64,000 nt of DNA from Candidatus Blochmannia vicinus (GTDB taxonomy: Bacteria > Pseudomonadota > Gammaproteobacteria > Enterobacterales > Enterobacteriaceae). Below the pieces are notes generated by a model that saw only the letters and a list, made by a program, of their open reading frames with translations, made no database searches and was not told where the DNA came from. The position numbers and the translations under genes were made by a program. The stretch lies in contig CP125213.1 of NCBI GenBank assembly GCA_030020825.1, positions 620,001-684,000 on the forward strand, read 5' to 3'. Of the stretch, positions 1-9,940 are shown in pieces (within the stretch, counting starts at the first letter, position 1; the number at the start of each line of letters is the position of its first letter).

Positions 1-1
1 A

Positions 2-367
2 TTAGCTATAGAAGAATTAACATATAAATTTAAGAATTTAGATATTATTTTTATTGAAAGCGGTGGAGATAATTTGAGTGCTATGTTTAGTCCGGAATTG
101 TCAGATTTAAATTTATATGTTATTGATGTAGCTGCAGGTGATAAAATACCTCGAAAAGGAGGACCGGGTATTACACGTTCAGATTTTTTAATAATTAATA
201 AAATTGATTTAGCTGAGTACGTAGGAGCATCCTTAGAAATAATGGCTAGAGATACTAATTTTATGAGGAAGGGTTTACCATGGTCTTTTACTAATTTGAA
301 AATAGGTCATGGTGTACAATTTGTTCTTGATTTTATTTTAGAGAAACGGTTATCTTTATTAACTTAA
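2..367 (+). CDS. ureG: Urease accessory GTPase UreG (C-terminal 121 residues, cut by window edge)
   Basis: UreG is the SIMIBI-class GTPase that, with UreD, UreF and UreE, delivers nickel to the urease active site. The reading frame is open from base 2, so the N-terminus with the P-loop lies outside the window. The visible part carries the family block [15 protein letters not shown] in the form [15 protein letters not shown], the segment [15 protein letters not shown], and the G4 guanine-specificity motif NKID at 197-208. The C-terminus matches Klebsiella UreG in length. No other urease gene follows on the right, so this is the right end of the urease cluster as seen here. Urease is a hallmark of Blochmannia, where it releases ammonia from urea. 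UreG is otherwise unusual beside upp in enteric gene order. Confidence 0.95.
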   Translation, partial: LAIEELTYKFKNLDIIFIESGGDNLSAMFSPELSDLNLYVIDVAAGDKIPRKGGPGITRSDFLIINKIDLAEYVGASLEIMARDTNFMRKGLPWSFTNLKIGHGVQFVLDFILEKRLSLLT

Positions 368-528
368 AAAGATAGAGATGTTATTGTATGTAATAGTAAT
401 TTTGTATTATTGCATTTATTTTAGATAGACAAAAATGAATAAAAGGTTTTAAATTTTAATATGTAAATGAGAGTTATTATACATCTATTTGTTTTTAGAT
501 TAAGATGTATAAAAATTCTTTATTGTTT

Positions 529-774
529 TTAGTTTTTATAGGTATCAATGTAAAATTTGTTAGTTTTTGTTTTAATAGTGGTTAATTTATAAGCATTGTG
601 TTTTTGATTTAAATAATTATTTTTATTATTTGATATAATGGGATTGTTTTTGTCGTGGGTTTTTTGATAATTCCAAGCATTTATAGAAGCGTATATTAAC
701 CTGATTAACAATATCATAAAACTGATGAATAATACCCATTTAGTAATACGTACTTTTGTTTTCTTTTTTTTCAT
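529..774 (-). CDS. yfgG: Small single-pass membrane protein, YfgG-like (DUF2633 family)
   Basis: An 81-residue protein with a basic N-terminus (MKKKKTKVRITK), one hydrophobic segment at about residues 13-30, and a polar Asn/Lys-rich tail. The stretch around WVLFISFMILLIRLIYASINAW resembles, from memory, the E. coli YfgG segment around IVLLISFIFFFGRFIYSSVGAW: the LISF, R, IY.S and AW positions line up. The location supports this, because yfgG in E. coli lies a few genes from upp, in the ppk-ppx-yfgF-yfgG block. The function of YfgG is poorly known. No good ribosome binding site is visible, and the tail after residue 40 is low complexity and not conserved. It could be a decaying gene. Confidence 0.6.
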   Translation of the reverse strand: MKKKKTKVRITKWVLFISFMILLIRLIYASINAWNYQKTHDKNNPIISNNKNNYLNQKHNAYKLTTIKTKTNKFYIDTYKN

Positions 775-1513
775 ATAAAAATTAGTATCTTTATTTAAAG
801 AATTGTAAGATAGTATATCCGAATATAATTGTTATAAATTTTTATATAAATATTTTGTTTAATTTAATAAAAGTTCTTTACTACAAGTAGTATTGTTTTG
901 ATACTTAAATATTAATTAAGTTTAAGATTGAAAACTGTTTCAATTTAATTTTTCAGTAATAAATTTATATAAGTTAAAATTCATGTCTTATGTGAATTTT
1001 CATTTAGTGTTTATTTTTTTATTTTTTCTTAAATAATATTATGTTTATGAAAACATATAAATCAGTAATAATTACTGAAATTGTATTTAATGCTAGTATT
1101 AGGTATTTTATGATATGTTTTATTTAATTTTTATATTTAATATATTAAATATAAAAATTTTACTATTGTAACTATAATATAGTTGTAAATTTATTTCTAT
1201 ATTAACCACAATATAAAATATTGTTGATGATATAATATTATTGTGTTTATAAGACGATTATTTATTCAGATAATCGATGAGATCAATAGATTATATTATA
1301 TTAAATATTAAAATTTGATTTATGTTATGTATGGAAAATAAATGATGTAATCAATTTTGTGTAAGCTCTTATATTATCAATGTATTCTGCAAATATCAAT
1401 TAAATAATATCTTATATTTATTTTAATAGATTTATGAATATTATTATAAATGGTAATTAGAAAGTATAATTTTTCAGATGTGGAAGTTTACTTTCATGGA
1501 GAACAAAATTGAT
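775..1513. other. Gene-free AT-rich spacer before upp
   Basis: About 740 bases without a plausible coding frame on either strand. In enteric gene order purM and purN or ppk-ppx would be expected near here, but I see no recognisable remnant. The only GC-containing dyad is a 7-bp inverted repeat (CGATTAT / ATAATCG) at 1255-1261 and 1270-1276 with an 8-base loop, which may be chance. Confidence 0.6.
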
Positions 1514-2140
1514 ATGAAAATAGTTGAAATTAGGCATCCATTAGTTCAACATAAATTAGGATTAATGCGTATTTGTGATATTAGTACTAAACGTTTTAGA
1601 GAGTTATCTGCAGAATTAGGAAGTTTATTAACTTATGTAGCTACTGATAATTTAGAAGTAGAAATAGTAACTATCAAGGGATGGTGTGGACTAGTTAAAA
1701 TTGCGCGTATTAAAGGAAAAAAAATAACAGTAGTGCCAATTTTAAGGGCTGGTTTGGGTATGATGAATGGTGTATTGGAGCATCTTCCGAGTGCACGTAT
1801 CAGTATAATAGGGATTTATCGTAATGAAATTACTCTTGAGCCCATTCCATATTTTCATAAATTAGTTTATGATATAAATGAACGTATGGCTATGGTATTG
1901 GATCCTATGTTAGCTACTGGCGGATCAATAATTGCGGCTATTGATTTATTAAAAAAATTTGGATGCAGTAACATAAAAGTTTTATCGATAGTAGCAGCGC
2001 CAGAAGGAATTGAAGCCTTAGAAAAAAAACATCCAGATATTGAATTGTATTTGGCTTCTATAGATCAAAAAATTAATAAACATGGTTATATTATTCCGGG
2101 ATTTGGAGATGCTGGTGATAAAACATTTGGAACTAAATAA
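1514..2140 (+). CDS. upp: Uracil phosphoribosyltransferase
   Basis: Upp salvages uracil by converting it with PRPP to UMP in the cytoplasm. The 208-residue protein matches E. coli Upp in length and nearly throughout, including [19 protein letters not shown] at the start, [10 protein letters not shown] at 74-83, the PRPP-binding loop DPMLATGGS at 130-138, and the end [19 protein letters not shown]. The frame is open 12 codons further upstream to 1478, but the family start is the ATG at 1514, with GGAG at 1498-1501 before it. The gene stands alone and converges with bcp. All family motifs are intact, so it should be functional. Confidence 0.97.
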   Translation: MKIVEIRHPLVQHKLGLMRICDISTKRFRELSAELGSLLTYVATDNLEVEIVTIKGWCGLVKIARIKGKKITVVPILRAGLGMMNGVLEHLPSARISIIGIYRNEITLEPIPYFHKLVYDINERMAMVLDPMLATGGSIIAAIDLLKKFGCSNIKVLSIVAAPEGIEALEKKHPDIELYLASIDQKINKHGYIIPGFGDAGDKTFGTK

Positions 2141-2151
2141 TATAATCATCT

Positions 2152-2175
2152 ATAAATAATTAAAAAATTATTTAT
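2152..2175. terminator. AT-only hairpin between convergent upp and bcp
   Basis: A perfect 10-bp inverted repeat (ATAAATAATT / AATTATTTAT) around an AAAA loop, 11 bases after the upp stop and between the converging upp and bcp genes. The position suits a transcript end, but the stem has no G or C and only a short T tract, so it may be incidental. Confidence 0.3.
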
Positions 2176-2319
2176 TTAAAATATATATAAATTTAATTAT
2201 GCTATTAATAATGGATTTTTTATATTGATGATATTGATTTTTGTGTGTTGTTGAGTAATTCTGTTTATACAGGGCATATAATAGATTATATAAAAAATTA
2301 TTTATGTCATTATTATTTT

Positions 2320-2781
2320 TTAATTTAGATAACGTAGTATGATTTGATCATGATCAATAGGTTTAAAATTTGTAAACACTTGCTCTACAATGCCGGTCGT
2401 ATCTATTATAAAACTAATACGATGTATTCCGTTGTATATTTTACCCATGAATTTTTTTTCTCCCCATACTCCAAATTTCTTAGTAACTTTGCAGTATTCA
2501 TCAGAGAGTAAAGTAAAATGCAACATTTCTTTTTTATGAAATTTTAAAAGTTTTTCTGGTTTATCATTATTAATTCCAATTATTTCTACGTTTAATTTCT
2601 TGAATATATCTATATTATCTCTTAATTTGCATGCTTGTATGGTGCATCCTGGTGACATAGCTTTAGGATAAAAATAAATAAGAACTTTTTTTCCTATGAA
2701 AGAATAAAGATCAACTGAAATACTATCTTGATTAGGTAAAATAAAGTGCGGTGCTTGATCTCCAGGTTGTAATAATGCCAT
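2320..2781 (-). CDS. bcp: Thiol peroxidase Bcp (atypical 2-Cys peroxiredoxin)
   Basis: Bcp reduces hydrogen peroxide and organic hydroperoxides using thioredoxin as electron donor. The 153-residue protein (E. coli 156) shows YFYPKAMSPGCTIQAC, giving a peroxidatic cysteine at Cys46 and a partner cysteine at Cys51, then KLLKFHKKEMLHFTLLSD and FGVWGEKKFMGKIYNGIHR, all characteristic of Bcp rather than AhpC or Tpx. The start ATG at 2781 is preceded by GGAA at normal spacing. It is divergent from dapA across a 440-base spacer; in E. coli bcp is also close to dapA (through gcvR), so the order is ancestral. Confidence 0.96.
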   Translation of the reverse strand: MALLQPGDQAPHFILPNQDSISVDLYSFIGKKVLIYFYPKAMSPGCTIQACKLRDNIDIFKKLNVEIIGINNDKPEKLLKFHKKEMLHFTLLSDEYCKVTKKFGVWGEKKFMGKIYNGIHRISFIIDTTGIVEQVFTNFKPIDHDQIILRYLN

Positions 2782-3221
2782 AGTGATATTCCATTTAATA
2801 ATTAATAAATTTATATAAATTAATTACACTTTAATACTACTTTTAATTTTTGTATAGAATATAATTAAATTATTTAAAAGAGTTCATATCTGCATATGAT
2901 GATAATTTTAAAAATGATTTGTCATAAGAATGATAGAGAACTATTTTTAAATAATCATTGAATATTGAATATATCTTTAACGAATAATAATTTACTTAAT
3001 AATCAAAAATATAATGAAAATAATTTTTAATTCATTTAAAATATTAAACGATGGTAAATGATATGTATATTCATACATAAGTATACTATAAGAATTATAA
3101 TATTACTTGTTATATTCAAATTAAGTTAAGTATTTTATGGTTTTCCCTTGTTTAGTTGGATTTCATTGAATATAAAAATTTTATATATATATATATATAA
3201 GTTTATTGGAGATAATAGTTC
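2782..3221. other. Divergent spacer between bcp and dapA
   Basis: About 440 bases with no gene; presumably holds the promoters of both divergent genes. In E. coli gcvR (and gcvA-independent bcp signals) occupy this interval; no gcvR remnant is recognisable. It ends in a (TA)9 tract just before the dapA ribosome binding site. Confidence 0.6.
3182..3199. repeat. (TA)9 dinucleotide repeat upstream of dapA
   Basis: Nine uninterrupted TA units lie 22 bases before the dapA start codon and just upstream of the ribosome binding site GGAG at 3208-3211. Such tracts change length by replication slippage. Here it would sit in the promoter or 5' leader of dapA. Confidence 0.8.
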
Positions 3222-4121
3222 ATGTTTACTGGAAGTATAGTTGCTTTAATTACCCCAATGGATTTACAAGGTTCTGTAGATTGGATAAGTTTAAAAAAAC
3301 TTGTTGATTATCATGTAATTAGTGGTACAACAGCTATTGTTTCTGTCGGAACGACTGGGGAAATGTCTGGACTTACACAGGAAGAACATGTTAATGTAGT
3401 CATGAAAACTTTAGAGTTTAGTGATGGTAGATTACCTGTTATAGCTGGCACTGGCGCAAATTCAACAGCAGAGGCTATTTCATTGACTAATAAATTTAAT
3501 AATAGTGATATAGCTGCTTGTTTAAGTGTAACTCCTTATTACAATCGTCCTAATCAAGAAGGGTTATTTCAACATTTTAAAGCTATTTCAGAAAGTACAG
3601 AATTACCCCAGATATTATATAATGTTCCGTTGCGTACTGGGTGCGATATGGTTCCGAATACTGTTTCTCGTTTGTCAAAGATAAAAAATATCATTGGTAT
3701 TAAAGAGGCGACAGGAAATTTAAGCAGAGTAAATCAATTAAAACAGCTGGTTCATGAAGATTTTATTTTATTAAGTGGAGATGACTTAAGTGCATTAGAT
3801 TTTATGAAACTTGGAGGAACTGGAGTAATTTCTGTTACCGCTAATGTTGCTGCAAAAGAAATGGCTGATTTATGTAAATTAGCAAATAAAAATGATTTTT
3901 TAAATGCACAATATATTAATCAACGCTTGATGCCTGTTCATCAAGCGTTATTCATTGATTCTAATCCTATACCAGTAAAATGGGCTTGCAAAGAATTGGG
4001 ATTAATTTCATATGATACCTTACGTTTACCTATGACCTATTTATCTGAGGTATATTGTCATGTGTTAAAGAAGGCTTTAGTAGATTCAGGATTGTTTTAC
4101 ACTCAATATAATCATAAATAA
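3222..4121 (+). CDS. dapA: 4-hydroxy-tetrahydrodipicolinate synthase
   Basis: DapA condenses pyruvate with aspartate semialdehyde, the committed step to diaminopimelate and lysine. The 299-residue protein (E. coli 292) is a TIM barrel with the Schiff-base lysine at Lys161 in GIKEATG, Tyr133 in LYNVP, the GTTGE motif with Thr44 and Thr45, and Tyr106-Tyr107, all at E. coli positions. A GGAG ribosome binding site precedes the ATG. The small bamC gene follows 26 bases downstream, as in E. coli, suggesting one transcript. Retention of dapA and dapE fits both peptidoglycan synthesis and lysine provision to an insect host. Confidence 0.97.
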   Translation: MFTGSIVALITPMDLQGSVDWISLKKLVDYHVISGTTAIVSVGTTGEMSGLTQEEHVNVVMKTLEFSDGRLPVIAGTGANSTAEAISLTNKFNNSDIAACLSVTPYYNRPNQEGLFQHFKAISESTELPQILYNVPLRTGCDMVPNTVSRLSKIKNIIGIKEATGNLSRVNQLKQLVHEDFILLSGDDLSALDFMKLGGTGVISVTANVAAKEMADLCKLANKNDFLNAQYINQRLMPVHQALFIDSNPIPVKWACKELGLISYDTLRLPMTYLSEVYCHVLKKALVDSGLFYTQYNHK

Positions 4122-4147
4122 TTATTTGTATAAGGGTTTTATTTTTA

Positions 4148-4465
4148 ATGTTGACTTTTTTAGAGATTTTATGTGTGTGTGTGATATTGCTATCGGCTTG
4201 TGCTTCTGAAATATATAAGGAAAATCGCTGTAAACTTAATGGAAATCTAAAATATTTAAATACTGTATCCTTGTTAGAATTAAATTTACCAGAAAATTTG
4301 GATATTTTATTACCTGTATCGTATGATGATTATGTTATTCCAAAGGTTAGCAATATTAATTCTGATACTCAAAAAATAGGTAAAAAATTAAATATATGTC
4401 CTCCAGTAGTGTTGTCTACAGAAATAACGCGTACATCATCTTGTTTAATTAATATTGAAAATTAA
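4148..4465 (+). CDS. bamC: Truncated BamC lipoprotein (N-terminal region only)
   Basis: BamC (NlpB) is a lipoprotein of the BAM complex that inserts outer-membrane beta-barrel proteins. This 105-residue protein has a signal peptide with a lipobox LSAC whose lipidated cysteine would be Cys18. The segment YLNTVSLLELNLPENLDILL followed by PVSYDDYVIP and IGKKLNICPP matches the E. coli mature N-terminus ([35 protein letters not shown]). E. coli BamC has 344 residues; both C-terminal helix-grip domains are absent here, and only 65 bases remain before dapE, so no continuation in another frame is possible. The retained part is the extended region known to bind BamD. The position after dapA is the same as in E. 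coli. It is either a minimal functional BamC or an early pseudogene. Confidence 0.85.
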   Translation: MLTFLEILCVCVILLSACASEIYKENRCKLNGNLKYLNTVSLLELNLPENLDILLPVSYDDYVIPKVSNINSDTQKIGKKLNICPPVVLSTEITRTSSCLINIEN

Positions 4466-4530
4466 TTAAATTGAATTAAAAAATTTTTGTTATTATGTTT
4501 TTGGGTATACAGAACATACATGTTCGTTGT

Positions 4531-5688
4531 TTAATATAAAAGTAAATCTTCTATTATTTTTTGATATATAAAGCTAAGTAATTTTAGATCTGATAAATCA
4601 ATGTACTCATTAAATTTATGGATAGTATGATTACGTGCGCCTAATTCTATAACTTCTGTTCCCATTTTAGATATGAAACGTCCGTCAGAAGTGCCCCCTG
4701 TAGTTTCTAAATAAGGTTCAAATTTTTGATAATATTTAATAGCATTAATTACAACATTAGTTAGTTTTCCTGGATTACTAAAATAAGGTTCTGCAGAAAG
4801 TTTCCAATCAATCTTATAAGTTAAAGAATAAGATTCAAGTATCTTATTGATGTATGTTTTAATATCTTCAATGGAAGATTTATTATTAAATCTAAAATTA
4901 AAGTCTAATGTAACTGTGTGAGGTATAATATTATTATTGTTGTTGTTATTTGTATAAATGTTTGTAATTTGTATAGTAGTGGGAGGGAAAAATATATTTT
5001 TTTTTTGATCCCATGTAGTATTTAGGAGGTCTGATAATATTGGAACAACTAAATGTATTGGGTTTTTTGAGAATTGGGGATACGCTACATGCCCTTGTGA
5101 TCCATATATTGTTAATTGCCCCATAAGTGAACCACGTCTTCCATTTTTTATAATATCTCCTATTTGATGTTGACTTGATGGTTCTCCGACTATGCAATAA
5201 TCTATGTGTTCGTTGCGTGTTATTAAAGATTCTACAACTTTTGTAGTTCCATTTATTCCAGTTCCTTCTTCATCAGAGGTAATAAGAAACGCAAGTCGGC
5301 CTTGATAATTGGGATTGTTATTTATAAAATTATCGGAGGCAACTAACATAGCAGCTAATGCACCTTTCATATCTGCTGCTCCTCGTCCGTGTAACGCATT
5401 ATTGTTTATTAAGCCTGAAAATGGGGGGTAATTCCAGTATTTTGGGTTTCCAGGATCTACCACATCAGTATGCCCAAGAAATAATAATGTTGTGTATTTT
5501 TGTTGTTCCTTATCGCCATGATGATACGCCCAGATATTAATTGTATCATCAAATTGCATGAGCTCTATATTAAAATTTAATTCTTGTAAATAATCTACAA
5601 TTATTTCATGGCAACTATTATTTCTTGGGCATACTGATGGTTGTTTAATTAATTTTTGAGCTAATATTTCTAGTTTGGAAAAATTCAT
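4531..5688 (-). CDS. dapE: Succinyl-diaminopimelate desuccinylase
   Basis: DapE is the M20-family dizinc hydrolase that releases succinate from N-succinyl-LL-diaminopimelate in lysine and peptidoglycan synthesis. The 385-residue protein (E. coli 375) has GHTDVV with His73 and Asp75, the bridging Asp106 in GRGAADMKG, the general-base pair Glu140-Glu141 in TSDEEG, Glu169 in VGEPSS, and the C-terminal NHTIHK histidines. AGGAG lies 8 bases before the ATG. Two oddities: a run of seven asparagines near residue 247 where E. coli has two, encoded by an AAC/AAT repeat, and a homopolymer of ten A (coding strand; T at 4997-5006) inside the gene. Its stop faces bamC. Confidence 0.96.
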   Translation of the reverse strand: MNFSKLEILAQKLIKQPSVCPRNNSCHEIIVDYLQELNFNIELMQFDDTINIWAYHHGDKEQQKYTTLLFLGHTDVVDPGNPKYWNYPPFSGLINNNALHGRGAADMKGALAAMLVASDNFINNNPNYQGRLAFLITSDEEGTGINGTTKVVESLITRNEHIDYCIVGEPSSQHQIGDIIKNGRRGSLMGQLTIYGSQGHVAYPQFSKNPIHLVVPILSDLLNTTWDQKKNIFFPPTTIQITNIYTNNNNNNNIIPHTVTLDFNFRFNNKSSIEDIKTYINKILESYSLTYKIDWKLSAEPYFSNPGKLTNVVINAIKYYQKFEPYLETTGGTSDGRFISKMGTEVIELGARNHTIHKFNEYIDLSDLKLLSFIYQKIIEDLLLY

Positions 5689-5837
5689 ATTGTATGCTCC
5701 TATTTATAATAGTTATAAATCAAAAAATTTGAAGCTTAAATAATTACATATTTGAAATTGTACATTAATATATATTAATATTAATTCGGATAAATATACT
5801 TTGATTTATATATGTTATGTATATAAATTAAAGTACT

Positions 5838-5861
5838 AATATTTTATATATATAAAATATT
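5838..5861 (-). terminator. 24-bp perfect AT palindrome just after transketolase gene
   Basis: A perfect palindrome (AATATTTTATAT / ATATAAAATATT) begins 10 bases beyond the transketolase stop codon, in the spacer before dapE. It could fold into a 10-bp stem at the transcript end. It contains no G or C and lacks a clear T tract on the minus strand, so a terminator role is only suggested by position. Confidence 0.35.
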
Positions 5862-5871
5862 TTATGATTAC

Positions 5872-7878
5872 TTATTGATTAATAGATTTATTTAATAATT
5901 TATATGATTTCTTGATTATATAATCTACAGTAAAGTTAAAAAATTTAAATAATTGATTTGATGGAGCTGATCTTCCAAATTCATTCATACCTATTATTTC
6001 ACCATATAATCCAACGTATTTGTACCAATAATCAGCACTACTAGCTTCAATAGCTATTCTATTAATTATTGTGTTTGGTAGTACGTATTCACGGTATGAT
6101 GCATCTTGTTGATCAAATATATTAGTAGAAGGTAAGGAAACAATTCGTATTTTATATCCTTCATTGGTTAATCGGTAATATGAATTTATAGCTAACACTA
6201 TTTCTGATCCAGTAGCAATTATAATTAATTCAGGCACGCCTTGACAATCTTTAAGAATATATCCTCCTCGAGTAATATTATTAGTCTGTGTTGATGTTCG
6301 TTCTTGTTGTATAAGATTTTGTCTAGATAAAACTAACGCGGTTGGGCCGTGATGTTCAATTGCAGATTTCCAAGCAACTGCTGTTTCTACTTGATCACAG
6401 GGGCGCCATACTGTTAAATTTGGAGTCAAACGTAAATTTGATAATTGTTCTATAGGTTGATGAGTTGGACCGTCTTCTCCTAATCCAATAGAATCATGAG
6501 TATAAATCATAATATGATGACAATTCATTAATGCCGCCATACGAACTGCGTTACGTGCGTATTCAACAAATGTTAGAAACGTAGCAGTATAGGGTAAAAA
6601 AGCCCCATAATTAGCAATACCGTTAGCAATTGCAGTCATACCAAATTCGCGCACGCCGTAATGGATATAATTTCCAGCAGTATTTTTCATGATAGAAGAA
6701 GATTGAGACCAAGTTGTTAAATTACTGGGTGTTAAATCTGCTGATCCGCCAAAAAGTTCCGGTAAGTTTTGGGAAAAAGATTCAATTGTAATTTGGGAAG
6801 CTTGGCGTGTAGCAATATTTTTAGGGTGCATTTGTAAGTTTTCGATAAATTTTTGCGTTTTCTTGCACCAATTATCAGGTAATTTTCGTTGTATTCGTCT
6901 TATTAATTCTTTTGATAAATCAGGATAGGTAAGTGTGTATTGATAAAATAGTTTTTTCCAAGCATCTTCTTTTTCTTGACCTATTATTTTAGCATTCCAT
7001 AATTTGTATATTTTTTTAGGTATAACAAATTTAGGTTCATGCCAATGAAGCATTTTTCGTGTAGCAGCTACTTCTTCTGGTCCTAGAGGAGCACCATGTG
7101 CGCTGTGTGTACCGCTTTTATTTGGTGATCCAAAGGCAATAATAGTATTACATATTAATAATGATGGTTTATTCGGTATGGATTTAGCTTGGTCAATTGC
7201 AATTTTAATAGAATCTCTATTATGTCCGTTTATATTACGTATTACATTCCATCCATAAGATTCAAAGCGCATAGCAGTGTCATCTGTGAACCATTCTGTT
7301 ATATCGCCATCTATAGAAATGCCATTATTATCATAAAACATAATTAATTTATTTAGTTTCATAGTTCCAGCTAACGAGCAAACTTCATGAGAAATACCTT
7401 CCATCATGCACCCGTCTCCTACAAATACATAAGTATAATGATCAATGATATTAAATTGCATACGATTAAATTGAGCTGCTAGTGTCCGCTCAGCAATTGC
7501 TAATCCTACTGCATTAGCTAGGCCTTGTCCTAATGGTCCTGTTGTAACTTCGACTCCTTCAGTATGTCCATATTCTGGATGTCCAGGTGTTTTAGAATTT
7601 AACTGTCTAAAATTTTTTAGATCTTCTATAGATATAGAATATCCAGTTAAATGTAGTATGCTATATAGCAACATTGATCCGTGTCCATTAGATAAAATGA
7701 ATCTATCTCTATTAATCCAATTTGGATTGCATGGATTATGATTTATGTAATCTCTCCATAATACTTCAGCAATATCAGCCATACCCATGGGACAACCAGG
7801 ATGCCCGGAATTGGCCTGTTGTATAGCATCTATGCTTAGTATACGTATAGCGTTAGCTAATATTTTATTTGTTAACAT
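5872..7878 (-). CDS. tktB: Transketolase
   Basis: Transketolase moves two-carbon ketol units between sugar phosphates, linking the pentose phosphate pathway to glycolysis and supplying erythrose 4-phosphate for aromatic synthesis. The 668-residue protein (E. coli 663-667) has the substrate histidines His26, His66 and His100, the thiamine diphosphate motif starting GDG at 154-156 and ending at Asn184-Asn185, the activating glutamate in [12 protein letters not shown], and [20 protein letters not shown] precedes the ATG. E. coli has two paralogues, tktA and tktB. Position beside dapE is that of tktB, but if it is the only copy it does both jobs, so the symbol rests on position. Confidence 0.96.
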   Translation of the reverse strand: MLTNKILANAIRILSIDAIQQANSGHPGCPMGMADIAEVLWRDYINHNPCNPNWINRDRFILSNGHGSMLLYSILHLTGYSISIEDLKNFRQLNSKTPGHPEYGHTEGVEVTTGPLGQGLANAVGLAIAERTLAAQFNRMQFNIIDHYTYVFVGDGCMMEGISHEVCSLAGTMKLNKLIMFYDNNGISIDGDITEWFTDDTAMRFESYGWNVIRNINGHNRDSIKIAIDQAKSIPNKPSLLICNTIIAFGSPNKSGTHSAHGAPLGPEEVAATRKMLHWHEPKFVIPKKIYKLWNAKIIGQEKEDAWKKLFYQYTLTYPDLSKELIRRIQRKLPDNWCKKTQKFIENLQMHPKNIATRQASQITIESFSQNLPELFGGSADLTPSNLTTWSQSSSIMKNTAGNYIHYGVREFGMTAIANGIANYGAFLPYTATFLTFVEYARNAVRMAALMNCHHIMIYTHDSIGLGEDGPTHQPIEQLSNLRLTPNLTVWRPCDQVETAVAWKSAIEHHGPTALVLSRQNLIQQERTSTQTNNITRGGYILKDCQGVPELIIIATGSEIVLAINSYYRLTNEGYKIRIVSLPSTNIFDQQDASYREYVLPNTIINRIAIEASSADYWYKYVGLYGEIIGMNEFGRSAPSNQLFKFFNFTVDYIIKKSYKLLNKSINQ

Positions 7879-7927
7879 AAAGTGTTTTCCTAATATTAAA
7901 TTTTTAATTTAAAGATTATAGAGATAC

Positions 7928-7945
7928 CTTCTCTTTATAGAGAAG
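7928..7945 (-). repeat. 7-bp GC-containing hairpin in the leader region of tkt
   Basis: CTTCTCT and AGAGAAG pair perfectly around a TTAT loop, 50 bases upstream of the transketolase start. It is more GC-rich than its surroundings and could lie in the tkt 5' leader. No T tract follows in either direction, so it is not an obvious terminator. Confidence 0.4.
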
Positions 7946-8957
7946 AGTTGAGTGTACTAAATAATTTTTCTATAATCATATTATTTTTGTTATGTTTTAA
8001 AAACGAATGATATAAAAATAGGTTTATTAAATATTTTATTTACAAGAAGAAATAAAAGTATTTAGGAATTTGTATATTTAAGGTTAATGTTTTGGCAATT
8101 TTTAGCAATAATTAAGTAATTACATTTAATTGTAGTTATAATTTATTTATCTATATGACAGTTAACTAATTTTAAGATTAATCATATGATAGTCATATTG
8201 TTTATAGCAAGAACAATTTTTAATTATTTTTTATATAATAACATGATTAGAAACATTATATTTATTTGATAAATATATTGATAGTATTTTTGTAAATAAG
8301 ATTTAAAAATGTATCAATTAAAATATATATTTGATTCCAATATGTGTATGTTATTGATTAAAAGGAGAATAATAATATTAAATTAAACTGGATATTGTTA
8401 TTATTTTTTAGTTTTATGTTATTTTAATATCTTTTTGAAAAGTAGTAATAATATTAATGATAATATAAGATGTGTTTGTACTTTGTTTTAGATATATTTT
8501 AATTAATTTTATCATATTTTTATTGTCATGTATTTTTTATAAATGATGTTATTTTTCTGTCAGTAGATATATGTTTAAATATTTTAGATAACACTTTAAT
8601 TCTGACATTTGCTATTAATTTGTTGATTGTGTAAGTACATATATTATTTATTTTAGTATGGGCTAGAATATCTGTAATTAAAATATAATAAATGGAGTAA
8701 CATTGATTTTAAAATATAAATGAATGAATGATAATTGTGTTTCGCAGATTATCGGAATTAATGATATTAGTATATTCTGTTTATGTTATAGTTATTGTAC
8801 AATTTATGTATTATTTAATCAATCAATTACTGCTTAGTGTAGAGTACTTATAGAGTAAGATAGTAATAGTCATCGTTTGGTTATCATGGTTATTTTAATT
8901 TATAAAATATAGATTTATTTTATCAGAAATGAATTTATTATTTTTTATAATATTAAT

Positions 8958-8980
8958 AATATCTCTTGATATGAGATATT
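8958..8980. repeat. 8-bp inverted repeat in the 2-kb empty region
   Basis: AATATCTC and GAGATATT are perfect complements around the 7-base loop TTGATAT. It is not next to any gene, and no function can be assigned. Confidence 0.4.
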
Positions 8981-9940
8981 GAGCTTTATATATTTTTATA
9001 TTATTTTTTAATTAAATATGTATGCATATCATCTTATATAATGATGTTCTCATTAAAATAATAAAAATATGACTCTGAATTATAATTCAGATTTAGATAT
9101 AATTATTATATTAATAATAATTATATATTATTGTAGTTGAAATAACGTTGTAGCATTACATTAAAAGAGTTATTAATTTTTAAGATTAAGCAAAGAGTAT
9201 ATTAGGTTGTGTATATGTTGTTATAATAAATAAATGAGATGATTAATTTGAGATGAACAAAATAAAAAAAGATGTAATTTATGTTTGATATTAAATAATT
9301 GATTTTATTTTTTGAATAGGTATTTATATATTATGTAGTGCATGCACTTATTAGTGTTTAAATAATTTTTTAATTAAATTTTAAGATAGGTTTTTTATTT
9401 TAAAATGATTTATTTAGGGATATAAAATGATTAATTATATATGAGTTTTTATATAGAGAGATAATCATATGTATACACTTTATTTTAATCAATAAGATAT
9501 TTTCATTTGAATTTTAATTATATATATTGTTATATATAATTGTTTCTGATTTTTAATTGTATTAATAAATAAAATTTTTATTTTACGTAGAATTATTTTA
9601 ATTATTGGTTTCAATATAAAATGATTGTTTGATTTATTTTAAAAATAAATATATAGTAGTGTTTTGTGTTTTATTGTAAATTAATAATTGTTTAATTATT
9701 GCAGTGATTTATTTTTTAAATACATAAAATCGTAAATTTTTGTTAATTAATAAATTATTAGTTAGAAATTAATTCTATATTATAAAGAATATTATTTTAT
9801 ATATTAATAATTGGTTAATAAATTTTTAAGTAAATATATATTTACATACGATCCATGTCACAATTATACACATAATATATCATATTTTTCTGGAATAAAA
9901 GAAACTCTATTTTAGTAATCGTGTTTATATTTGGATATAT

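Larger units (their letters stand above)
7879..9940. other. 2-kb gene-free AT-rich region between tkt and cysP
   Basis: The longest empty stretch in the window. No frame of 60 or more codons exists on either strand, no tRNA is visible, and no recognisable gene fragment was found. In E. coli a large block (maeB, the eut operon, hemF and others) lies between tktB and cysP, so this is probably the scar of its deletion. It contains several dyads: 7928-7945, 8958-8980, and an 18-bp perfect palindrome (TCTGAATTA / TAATTCAGA) at 9074-9091. Short dyads of this size are expected by chance in such AT-rich DNA. Confidence 0.6.

Noticed and set aside
1478..1513. Upstream extension of upp by 12 codons
   Set aside because: Not present in the family; the ATG at 1514 matches the conserved N-terminus.
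9074..9091. 18-bp palindrome TCTGAATTA/TAATTCAGA as an operator or origin element
   Set aside because: A few perfect 18-bp palindromes are expected by chance in 64 kb of such composition, and no gene is adjacent.
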